Assembly: GCA_018334595.1 (NCBI GenBank)
Contig: JAGXLQ010000100.1
Location: 1 to 5,504, forward strand
Length of the DNA: 5,504 nucleotides
Reading direction: 5' to 3'
Source: Candidatus Bipolaricaulota bacterium
GTDB taxonomy: Bacteria; Bipolaricaulota; Bipolaricaulia; M55B111
Shown: positions 1 to 5,274 of the stretch, in pieces
How positions within the stretch are numbered: the stretch's first letter is position 1
Layout: each line of letters begins with the position of its first letter
The notes under the pieces: model-generated
What the model saw: only the letters and a program-made list of their open reading frames with translations
What the model was told of the DNA's origin: nothing
The model's database searches: none
Made by a program: the position numbers and the translations under genes

Positions 1-1
1 T

Positions 2-406
2 GGTCTACTGATAAAGGGTTTCGGCATCACCGGGATAAACCTAGGAAACGTACACCTTTCATCGCTTACCGCCCTACACGAGAACCTGTTTAGGCTATCC
101 ACCGAGAAAGACATCGACCTACACGCTTCCGACTACGTGTTAAGTCCCGACCCAGTATACTCCGGACTATACGTGGAGACCGACTACGACGAGGTGACCT
201 CCATAGTGGCTAACTTCGAGGAGGTACCCATAGACCTCGCCGCCGACGTCTACTTCTATCTAAACCACCCCGAGTACTTCGGCTTTGGTCTGTTTACGGG
301 CACTGCCAGATACGAGATATCGGACCAGTTCTCACTGGGGGCAGGTGTAGAGGTAGGGTCAGATGCGTTAAAGCAGGTGAGGTTTGGGTTTGACTACTAC
401 TTCTAG
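2..406 (+). CDS. C-terminal part of a probable outer-membrane beta-barrel protein (5' end outside the window)
   Basis: The frame is open from base 2 to the TAG at 404-406, giving 134 visible residues; the true start lies upstream of the window. The visible protein has short alternating polar/hydrophobic stretches rich in Tyr, Phe and Gly, for example YVETDYDEV, DVYFYL, GFGLFTGTARYEI and FSLGAGVEVG, and it ends in FDYYF. A C-terminal strand with a terminal Phe is the usual recognition signal for outer-membrane barrel assembly (family knowledge); calling it a barrel is inference. No family was recognised. A GTG at 137 could be read as a start but has no ribosome site, and the frame is open and protein-like before it. 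The gene is followed after ten bases by the beta-helix gene, and its stop codon lies inside that gene's Shine-Dalgarno sequence, so the two are probably co-transcribed. Coding status is fairly sure; function is tentative. Confidence 0.75.
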   Translation, partial: GLLIKGFGITGINLGNVHLSSLTALHENLFRLSTEKDIDLHASDYVLSPDPVYSGLYVETDYDEVTSIVANFEEVPIDLAADVYFYLNHPEYFGFGLFTGTARYEISDQFSLGAGVEVGSDALKQVRFGFDYYF

Positions 407-410
407 GAGG
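405..410 (+). promoter_or_regulatory. Ribosome binding site of the beta-helix gene, overlapping the upstream stop codon
   Basis: AGGAGG ends six bases before the ATG at 417. The upstream gene's stop codon TAG (404-406) is built into it. The arrangement fixes the start of the downstream gene and suggests translational coupling between the two genes. Confidence 0.8.
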
Positions 411-416
411 GAATAA

Positions 417-2351
417 ATGAGTAAACGTAACGTTATCTTGTTGGTAGCGCTAGTCGCCTTTGGTCTGATAATCACGGGAGTTGTAGGGTATGGCCAGCTC
501 CAACCCGGGGAAAAGGTAAGAAACCTGGATACAGGGGAGCAATTTTCGACCATCCAGGAGGCAGTCGAAGATGGTGATACAAAGTTCGGCCACACGCTAC
601 TCGTAGGTTTTGACGTATTCGAGGAAAAGGTTCATGTAACCAAAGATGGGCTAGTAGTCTTAGGGGAGGACCCCAGTAATAGGCCGATTATTCGCCTGGA
701 AACGGTTAAACCTGAAGACGGGTCTGAAGAGTCGTTTAACGATGTCACCTCGCTTGCCTACGCGATTCACCTTGTGAGCACAGGAAGCACCGTTAAGCAC
801 TTTTTTGCCGATGAGGTTACAAGTGAAGCTATTGCCGACGCTTCAAGTGTTGGTGTTGATAATGCAACAGCGGAGTCGGCCGCGGCGGGTATCTATTTGG
901 ATGGGTCGGACGATAACAACGCAAGCCATAATTATCTGAGCTACATAGACATCGGACCGGTCACGAGTTACGCCGAGGCAATTACGAAGGACGGGGATGC
1001 TGAGGCAACGGCAGAGGCGTTTGGCATCCTCCTTCAGAACGCTAATGACAATATCTTGCAACACATTGGCATGGGTGATGTCACGAGTAAAGCGGAGACT
1101 GAACGAACCACAGATGGAACTGCTACGGAAAGTGCGTTTTCCTATGGGATATTGCTGCAAAACTCGAACCGGAACGCCCTAAAGTACATCGATGTCGGGC
1201 ACGCTTCGGCTACTACTAAATCGATTGTTACTGGAACGAGCACTGAAATTACCTACATGGATTACATGGGAGTTGAATTGGAGAACTCCTCTTATAACTC
1301 CTTCTGGTACAACGTCGTCAAAAAGGGAGAAGGCATAGTTATAGACGCGGACTCGTCAGGTAATACATTGTACTTCAACAGCTTCGATAATATTATCGGG
1401 CTTAATTACTTAGGAGACTTGGGTGATGAGAACCTTCGTGCGACCTTGAACTGGTGGGGTTCGAGCGATGGACCTAACGTCGATCGAGACACAGAAGAAT
1501 CAGCACCCTATGATTACGAAGGCGGCGGGAGCCTGGTATCTGGACCAGCCTTCTTCTCGCCCTGGCTTGGCGCAAACCCCGACTCCGATCCATCTGAGCC
1601 CGGCGTGCAGCCAATTTCACCCCTTCCAATTATCGTCAAGAGGGTCGGTCCCGAACCGACTACCGAAAACGGAAATACGGGGTGGCTGGACATGGCAATC
1701 TGGGGAGCGGGCGAGTTGCCCGTAGTTGGCCAGGTCATCGTTCCTCATGGGAGTTGGGTGGTTAAGGAGCCGATGGGAAACAAGGTCGAGTTGATTAGCG
1801 TGGAGGGGAGCACCTGCCGGACAACCCTGAAGGACCTGGAAGGCAGCGAGATTACTATAACGGATGATAACGTAGCTATCGGCAAGCTGGACGGCTTTAC
1901 CCCAAGGGGATTCATCATTGAGGACGAGGTAATTGTCGAATCAGGGGTAGATGCTAGCACCGTACACCTACACTGGAATGACATAAGGAACACAATTAAT
2001 AACGATGGTTCCGGTACGCTGGACGCAGAATTCAACTGGTGGGGCGATCTTGATCCATCAGATGACTTCGAAGGGGACGTAGACTATCGGCCCTTTCTCC
2101 CCGAGGAGGTTTGTAAATTTACCGATTACATGGCAAAAAAGGACATAAGCGACCCCAGGGCGGCGATAGCTAGCTTTATGCTAGAGGGGACGACCTGCTC
2201 CAATAAGCTTCCCGCAATGATGATCAGACAATACCACCTGAAACCCAGGAAAGCAGAAGAGATTGTAGACGAGTACGGGTGTGATGACGTCCGACTGGCC
2301 ATGAAAGAAGCAGGGGATAGCTACACCAGCTTCATGGGTGAGTTGAGTTAA
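417..2351 (+). CDS. Secreted two-domain right-handed beta-helix repeat protein
   Basis: The 644-aa product starts at an ATG with a strong ribosome site. Residues 1-31 look like a signal peptide: MSKR, then a long hydrophobic run, then GVVGYGQ. The mature start has the beta-helix entry pattern FSTIQEAVEDGDT..HTLLV, as in pectin-lyase-fold surface proteins. From about residue 115 five repeats of 41-45 residues follow, aligned on the Ala/Gly at 116, 158, 203, 244 and 285 (core GILLQNxNxN, then a loop rich in Ala, Thr, Glu and Ser). The first domain ends with NWWG (345-348) and SPWL. A Pro-rich linker leads to a second, shorter domain ending with NWWG (540-543) and YRPFL. Residues 563-644 are a charged, probably helical tail with Cys566, Cys594 and Cys622; with Cys467 these are the only cysteines. 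No catalytic motif was seen, so the likely role is surface binding or structure. It faces a tRNA gene head-on two bases past its stop. Fold is confident; function is unknown. Confidence 0.88.
   Translation: MSKRNVILLVALVAFGLIITGVVGYGQLQPGEKVRNLDTGEQFSTIQEAVEDGDTKFGHTLLVGFDVFEEKVHVTKDGLVVLGEDPSNRPIIRLETVKPEDGSEESFNDVTSLAYAIHLVSTGSTVKHFFADEVTSEAIADASSVGVDNATAESAAAGIYLDGSDDNNASHNYLSYIDIGPVTSYAEAITKDGDAEATAEAFGILLQNANDNILQHIGMGDVTSKAETERTTDGTATESAFSYGILLQNSNRNALKYIDVGHASATTKSIVTGTSTEITYMDYMGVELENSSYNSFWYNVVKKGEGIVIDADSSGNTLYFNSFDNIIGLNYLGDLGDENLRATLNWWGSSDGPNVDRDTEESAPYDYEGGGSLVSGPAFFSPWLGANPDSDPSEPGVQPISPLPIIVKRVGPEPTTENGNTGWLDMAIWGAGELPVVGQVIVPHGSWVVKEPMGNKVELISVEGSTCRTTLKDLEGSEITITDDNVAIGKLDGFTPRGFIIEDEVIVESGVDASTVHLHWNDIRNTINNDGSGTLDAEFNWWGDLDPSDDFEGDVDYRPFLPEEVCKFTDYMAKKDISDPRAAIASFMLEGTTCSNKLPAMMIRQYHLKPRKAEEIVDEYGCDDVRLAMKEAGDSYTSFMGELS
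759..1310 (+). repeat. Five protein-level repeats of 41-45 residues inside the beta-helix gene
   Basis: Units begin near residues 115, 157, 202, 243 and 284. The core is (Y/F)GI-x-L-x-N-S-x-x-N-x-L, followed by (I/V)-x-x-G-x-V-T-S-x-A and a variable loop ending ATAEA or ATESA in the first three units. Units 3 and 4 share GILLQN exactly. The fifth unit lacks the long loop and leads into the strands before NWWG. At DNA level the units are clearly diverged, so the duplication is old or the pattern is maintained by selection. Confidence 0.7.
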
Positions 2352-2353
2352 AG

Positions 2354-2427
2354 TACGCCCGGGAGGATTCGAACCCCCGGCCTACGGATCCGGAATCCGT
2401 CGCTCTGTCCGGCTGAGCTACGGGCGC
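2354..2427 (-). tRNA. tRNA-Arg (anticodon CCG)
   Basis: A full cloverleaf is seen on the minus strand (74 nt). The acceptor GCGCCCG pairs with CGGGCGU, with a G-U wobble at 1-72. The D stem is GCUC/GAGC, the anticodon stem ACGGA/UCCGU, the anticodon loop UUCCGGA, the variable loop AGGCC, and the T arm GGGGG-UUCGAAU-CCUCC. The anticodon CCG (bases 2393-2391) reads Arg codon CGG. A20 in the D loop and C35 are Arg identity elements known from E. coli, which supports the call. The discriminator is A73, and CCA is not encoded (the next bases are CUU), so a CCA-adding enzyme is required. The 3' end is two bases from the stop codon of the convergent beta-helix gene, so the tRNA's 3' trailer lies inside that gene. 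Confidence 0.95.
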
Positions 2428-2440
2428 ATGGATAACTAGA

Positions 2441-2468
2441 ATTTTATTTATATATTTCACAATTTTAA
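2441..2468 (-). promoter_or_regulatory. Possible promoter of the tRNA-Arg gene
   Basis: The stretch just upstream of the tRNA is strongly AT-rich. On the minus strand TAAAAT (2446-2441) fits a -10 box at 5 of 6 positions. TTAAAA (2468-2463) fits a -35 box at 4 of 6, with a 16-base spacer. This would leave a leader of only a few bases. AT-rich DNA yields such matches easily, so it is a weak call. Confidence 0.3.
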
Positions 2469-2514
2469 CCCGGGAAATCCTCATCCTCGTTAATTAATAA
2501 TTTCTATTATGTAA

Positions 2515-2637
2515 ATGGATTCCCCAATTATGAATTCTTCTAATCCGTCGCACTCTTTTTTACCAGAAGATAGTGTTGATTTCAACAAAAGAGATGCTTC
2601 TGAAGAAGCTTCGAAGGTTGTGAGTAAATACTTGTAG
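2515..2637 (+). pseudogene. Short 40-codon reading frame with a coding-like continuation past its TAG; not recognised
   Basis: The frame opens with ATG and encodes MDSPIMNSSNPSH... through EEASKVVSKYL before a TAG at 2635-2637. Reading on in the same frame gives another 32 sense codons, beginning GGLFQRLGGKVKSHL, up to the TAG at 2734-2736. There is no Shine-Dalgarno sequence upstream; the start sits in an AT-rich region. The 72-codon stretch interrupted by one stop may be the N-terminal part of a dead gene, or chance. The opposite strand downstream is also open, which weakens the case. No family was recognised. Confidence 0.25.
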
Positions 2638-2655
2638 GGTGGGTTGTTTCAGAGA

Positions 2656-2853
2656 CTAGGGGGTAAAGTCAAGTCTCACCTCCAGCAAGTTGATAATTTG
2701 GAATCTTTTCACCATGGGTCTTGTGGGGTACTTTAGCGAAACTTTCCCTAAGAACCGGGTAGTATTCACACCGGTTCTCCCTCTGTTTTCTTCTTTTTCA
2801 TTTCTCTTTTGCTCGTAGTTTGGATCGAACTCCTTGTCCGATGTTGTTTTGTT
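2656..2853 (-). pseudogene. Open 65-codon minus-strand stretch without a start; possible gene remnant
   Basis: The frame runs from after a TGA at 2856-2854 to a TAG at 2658-2656. It encodes a highly charged product (FDPNYEQKRNEKEE..., later FLGKVSLKYPT and INLLEVRLDF). It has no plausible start or ribosome site. A second minus frame just upstream is also protein-like (FLRRLLKQNNIG), as if a frameshift separated two parts of one gene. The Lys/Arg/Glu richness partly reflects a purine-rich strand (around 2780-2815), which can fake an open frame. It could be a transposase relic; no motif proves it. Confidence 0.2.
2751..2778 (+). repeat. Perfect 8-bp inverted repeat followed by a pyrimidine-rich tract (terminator-like)
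   Basis: AGAACCGG (2751-2758) and CCGGTTCT (2771-2778) are perfect complements around a 12-base loop. About 35 bases rich in T and C follow on the plus strand, with TTTT and TTTTT runs beginning some 8 bases after the stem. This loosely resembles an intrinsic terminator for plus-strand transcripts, but the loop is large and the T tract does not abut the stem. It could equally be an element end. Confidence 0.3.
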
Positions 2854-2964
2854 TCAGCAATCGCCTCAGGAAATCCCGATTTTAGAAATATGTACTTCCA
2901 TTCACGATCAGTTTGGACGACTTCCCAAATTCACCTAACATAAACACGGGAGGTTTGACGAACA

Positions 2965-3036
2965 ATGAGCAAACGAAGATCTTTTTCTGCTGATCCAGCA
3001 CTAAGCTTGGAGGGAAAAGGCTACCCTTGTAGCTAA
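2965..3036 (+). pseudogene. Possible broken start of an IS3-family transposase orfA
   Basis: A GGGAGG site (2948-2953) lies 11 bases before an ATG. The first residues, MSKRRSFSAD, match the very common opening of IS3-type OrfA proteins (M-[ST]-K-R-R-x-F-[ST]-x-E-F-K). The frame leaves that pattern after about ten residues and stops at TAA 3034-3036. A second frame (from 3005) then reads AWREKATLVAKEGVN, which could correspond to the next part of OrfA (LEALxxEKTLAEVAKE), so a small deletion or frameshift could explain the break. The second frame runs straight into the hairpin cluster and stops near 3080. The similarity is from memory of the family and is short. Confidence 0.3.
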
Positions 3037-3059
3037 AGAGGGAGTAAATAAATTGCTTG

Positions 3060-3118
3060 AATCGCGCTATCCCCGCCCATGAGGCAGGGCATTACTTCAT
3101 GGCTTTGCCATCGCGATT
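3060..3118. repeat. Three-way-junction inverted-repeat structure
   Basis: An outer 7-bp perfect stem, AATCGCG (3060-3066) with CGCGATT (3112-3118), encloses two hairpins. The first is CCCCGCC-CATGA-GGCAGGG (3071-3089), six pairs with one C-A mismatch. The second is ATGGC-TTT-GCCAT (3099-3111), five perfect pairs whose right arm abuts the outer stem. The second resembles the GGCTTTAGCC-type hairpin often seen downstream of tnpB genes. The whole can fold on either strand, as DNA or RNA. Confidence 0.5.
3069..3093 (+). repeat. 25-nt hairpin repeat, copy 1
   Basis: This copy begins ATCCCC and ends GGGCATT. It matches copy 2 (3145-3169) at 18 of 25 positions without gaps, and all seven differences are transitions. 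The stem is C-rich on the left and G-rich on the right, with a C-A mismatch at the same pair in both copies. Confidence 0.55.
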
Positions 3119-3136
3119 TCTAACAACTACAAACTG

Positions 3137-3175
3137 ACGCATTCATCCCCATCCACAGGACAGGGTATTCTGCGT
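3137..3175 (+). mobile_element. Possible right-end relic of an IS200/IS605 (tnpB-type) element
   Basis: ACGCA (3137-3141) pairs with TGCGT (3171-3175) around an inner imperfect hairpin (CCCCATCC-ACA-GGACAGGG). The order ACGCATTCATCCCC, hairpin, GGGTATTCTGCGT is close to the conserved end of many IS200/IS605-family elements, where a C-run/G-run hairpin sits between ATTC and ATTCTGCG (recalled from the family, not searched). The ATGGC-TTT-GCCAT hairpin at 3099-3111 is in the position of the hairpin often found between tnpB and that end. No tnpB or tnpA gene is recognisable upstream, so this would be a relic or a non-autonomous copy. The cyclase stop codon is 21 bases away. On the minus strand the same hairpin could act as a weak 3' structure for the cyclase transcript. 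Confidence 0.4.
3145..3169 (+). repeat. 25-nt hairpin repeat, copy 2
   Basis: This copy begins ATCCCC and ends GGGTATT, 76 bases after copy 1. The stem pair C3076-G3084 of copy 1 is T3152-A3160 here, a covarying pair that keeps the stem. It lies inside the larger 3137-3175 hairpin. Confidence 0.55.
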
Positions 3176-3196
3176 AACTTTGATAAAAGTGAAGAT

Positions 3197-5263
3197 TCAC
3201 CTTCTCTTGTCTTCATACATTCGTTTGTCAGCTAACTTCAACACTTCTTCAACTTCTCTGCCTTGCCTTGTTGACCAGTGTGATACGCCAATAGCCAGTG
3301 TAAGAGGAAAGTCGATCAGGTTGGAGTTTTCGCTCCACTCACTTACTTCGCCCTTTATTCTGGACACCATAGTCTCTGCTTCCCCGTCGGTGTTGGGCAT
3401 CAACACAAGGAACTCGTCACCACCGTAGCGAAATACGGTGTCAGCGCTTCTGACGTTATTCTTTAGCAACTTTGCGACTTCCTGCAGAATCTTATCCCCC
3501 GTTTGGTGCGAGTAGCGGTCGTTGATTTCCTTGAACCTGTTTACGTCGATCATCAAGAAGGCGATAGGAAAATTGTATCTTTCGCCCTTTTGGGTTTCTT
3601 TAGTTAACCTCTCGTTTAGGTATCTCCTGTTGTAGAGGCCAGTGAGGGGGTCACGGATTGCCTGCTCTTTTAACTCGTTCTCCAACCTTATCCGTTTTAT
3701 CTCCTCGTGCAAATGGCCAGCCAGAATTTCTGCTAACTCCACGTCCCGCTTCGAAAAGGTCCCCTTGGTGGTAGAGGCAGCTTGAAATACTGCGATGTCT
3801 CCAATGGGGACGCTCATATATGACTTTAAGCCGGTTCTTACAGGTTCTGCCTCCTCCGCCTCCGATAAGTCATCTCCCCAGAGAGTCCTGCCTGTACAGT
3901 ATGTTTTTCCCGCTAAACCTTCATGTATTGGGTGGGCCGAACGGCTGCAATCACCATCACTACAAGATAATTCCACTGGGGTTAGAGTCTGGTCTTCAGC
4001 TAAATAAATAGTGGAGAAGTCAAACCCCAAAATGTTCTTCGTTGCTTTTTGAGATACTTGGTACAGCTGCTCTTCGGTAGTTGTTGCTTGAAACCGGTCT
4101 ACTGTATCATGTAGTTCTTTTAGTTGTTGTCTTTGTCTCTCCCTTGACCGTTCCAATTTTTTTCTTTCCGTAATGTCCGAGAAGACGGCGAATGAGCCGC
4201 TGTACTCCTCCTTGGAATTGTTCCTTGGGGTAACCGTCACCTCCAGAAGCCTCTTCTCCCCGTCAGGGCGGGTGATTTCCAGCTCGTAGGTGCTCTTCTC
4301 TCCGAGTTTTCTTTTCTCAACTTCCTCCATCAATGACTTTTCCTGCTCGGAGGATAAATAGTCTGGGATAGATACACCTATAAGGTCACCTTCGTCTACT
4401 CCTAAGGTCTTTTCCGCTGCCGGGTTGGCGAAGATTACTTCCAAGTGCTCATCGACAATGGCCACACCCTCTCCTTGGTTCTCCACCAAGGTCCGGAATC
4501 TCTGCTCGCTTCTTTCTAGCCTGATCTCTGTTCTCTTGCGCTTGTCGATATCGATAACCACTCCGGTCACGGTAGTTGGACCATTACCAGCGGTAATGCT
4601 TCCTACGTCTCTGAGCCACTTGTAGCTTCCGTCACTTCTTCTTATGCGGTATTCGATCTCGTAGCGGTTCGCATCTCCAGATAAGTGTTTCTCCATAGCC
4701 TCCATTGCCCTGTCGTAGTCCTCGGGGTGTAGTAGTTCTGTAAAGTCCTCATACGTTTCAAACCTTTCCGGCGGGTAACCGAGCATCACTGCCTTGCGGT
4801 CGCTGAAGTGGACCTTGCCTGAAGGAAGCTCCATTTCCCACCAAGCCACGTTTCCTATAGATAACGCTCGTTTGAGCCTTTTTTGTGTCCTTTTTAACTT
4901 CGCATCTGCTGATTTTCTCTGGGATATGTCCCTGATAGTGATCAGTATTCGTCTCTTGCCGTCGCATTGGACTATACTTCCCTTAAGCTCTACGGGTAAC
5001 TCGGTACCGTCTTTACACAAGTTCTTTGTCTCTATCGGTTTGTTCCAGACACCCGGCTGGTCTGTTTGATCGGGCAAACAGAGGGATTCCTCGCTGGGAA
5101 TGAGCACGTCGACGTTCAGGCCTAGTAGCTCTTTTTTCTCGTATCCTAGCGTTCTACAGGCTTCTTGGTTCACATCGAGGATGGTCCCTTCCATATCCTC
5201 CAAAAAGAGCGCTTCCGGGAGGTTCTCGATAAGGTCTAATAGGTTATGGTCAGCGAATGTCAT
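3197..5263 (-). CDS. Multi-sensor diguanylate cyclase (PAS-PAS-PAS-GAF-GGDEF)
   Basis: This 688-aa protein should make cyclic di-GMP from two GTP. Domains in order are PAS 1 (about 6-118), PAS 2 of the PAS_3 type (about 129-243, WWEMELPSG, LHPEDYDR), PAS 3 (about 254-370), a short coiled linker, GAF (about 395-525) and GGDEF (538-688, starting DPLTGLYNRR). Key residues match PleD in identity and spacing: metal-binding Asp573, guanine-binding Asn581 and Asp590, and GGDEF at 614-618 with Asp616 in the catalytic slot. An inhibitory site RSAD (605-608) sits exactly five residues before GGDEF, so product inhibition is expected. There is no signal peptide or membrane segment, so it is cytosolic and senses soluble signals or redox state; which ligand is not visible. 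The protein ends at MYEDKRR, slightly earlier than most GGDEF domains. The ATG follows the HD-GYP stop after 11 bases. An intact enzyme is very likely. Confidence 0.95.
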   Translation of the reverse strand: MTFADHNLLDLIENLPEALFLEDMEGTILDVNQEACRTLGYEKKELLGLNVDVLIPSEESLCLPDQTDQPGVWNKPIETKNLCKDGTELPVELKGSIVQCDGKRRILITIRDISQRKSADAKLKRTQKRLKRALSIGNVAWWEMELPSGKVHFSDRKAVMLGYPPERFETYEDFTELLHPEDYDRAMEAMEKHLSGDANRYEIEYRIRRSDGSYKWLRDVGSITAGNGPTTVTGVVIDIDKRKRTEIRLERSEQRFRTLVENQGEGVAIVDEHLEVIFANPAAEKTLGVDEGDLIGVSIPDYLSSEQEKSLMEEVEKRKLGEKSTYELEITRPDGEKRLLEVTVTPRNNSKEEYSGSFAVFSDITERKKLERSRERQRQQLKELHDTVDRFQATTTEEQLYQVSQKATKNILGFDFSTIYLAEDQTLTPVELSCSDGDCSRSAHPIHEGLAGKTYCTGRTLWGDDLSEAEEAEPVRTGLKSYMSVPIGDIAVFQAASTTKGTFSKRDVELAEILAGHLHEEIKRIRLENELKEQAIRDPLTGLYNRRYLNERLTKETQKGERYNFPIAFLMIDVNRFKEINDRYSHQTGDKILQEVAKLLKNNVRSADTVFRYGGDEFLVLMPNTDGEAETMVSRIKGEVSEWSENSNLIDFPLTLAIGVSHWSTRQGREVEEVLKLADKRMYEDKRR

Positions 5264-5266
5264 GTT

Positions 5267-5272
5267 CCTCCC
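5267..5272 (-). promoter_or_regulatory. Ribosome binding site of the cyclase gene, with short spacing
   Basis: GGGAGG lies only three bases (AAC) before the ATG at 5263, in the 11-base gap after the HD-GYP stop. The spacer is shorter than the usual five to nine bases. No better start codon is nearby, so the ATG is kept. The closeness to the upstream stop suggests translational coupling. Confidence 0.65.
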
Positions 5273-5274
5273 AA

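Larger units (their letters stand above)
2428..3196. other. AT-rich stretch without an intact gene; probable remains of mobile elements
   Basis: Some 770 bases separate the tRNA from the cyclase gene. No frame gives a convincing complete protein. The base composition is more AT-rich than in the flanking genes. It contains a 40-codon frame at 2515-2637 with a coding-like continuation past its stop, a 65-codon minus-strand stretch at 2853-2656, a perfect 8-bp inverted repeat at 2751-2778, a possible IS3-type orfA start at 2965, and a hairpin cluster at 3060-3175. Short protein-like pieces in changing frames on both strands, plus element-end-like hairpins, are what decayed insertion sequences leave behind. 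That reading is inference. Confidence 0.55.

Noticed and set aside
137..139. GTG as the start of a separate small 89-aa gene
   Set aside because: The frame is open and protein-like all the way to the window edge, with no ribosome site before the GTG. It is the inside of a longer gene.
843..1160. Minus-strand 105-codon frame inside the beta-helix gene
   Set aside because: It is a shadow of the repeat-rich coding strand; no ribosome site or recognisable protein feature, and the plus frame has a clear signal peptide and fold.
2447..2458. TATATAAAT-like box upstream of the tRNA, as in archaeal promoters
   Set aside because: The rest of the window is bacterial in character (GGDEF, HD-GYP). AT-rich DNA gives such boxes by chance, and the distance to the tRNA is not diagnostic.
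2354..2460. Antisense tRNA cloverleaf followed by T-rich DNA as the terminator of the beta-helix gene
   Set aside because: The T-rich stretch is broken by A and begins about 14 bases after the structure. It is better explained as the tRNA's upstream region, though some termination there cannot be excluded.
2354..2480. Attachment site: CCCGGGA and AATCCTC at 2468-2480 echo bases of the tRNA 3' end
   Set aside because: The shared pieces are short, in a different order, and around a palindromic CCCGGG. No integrase gene is in the window.
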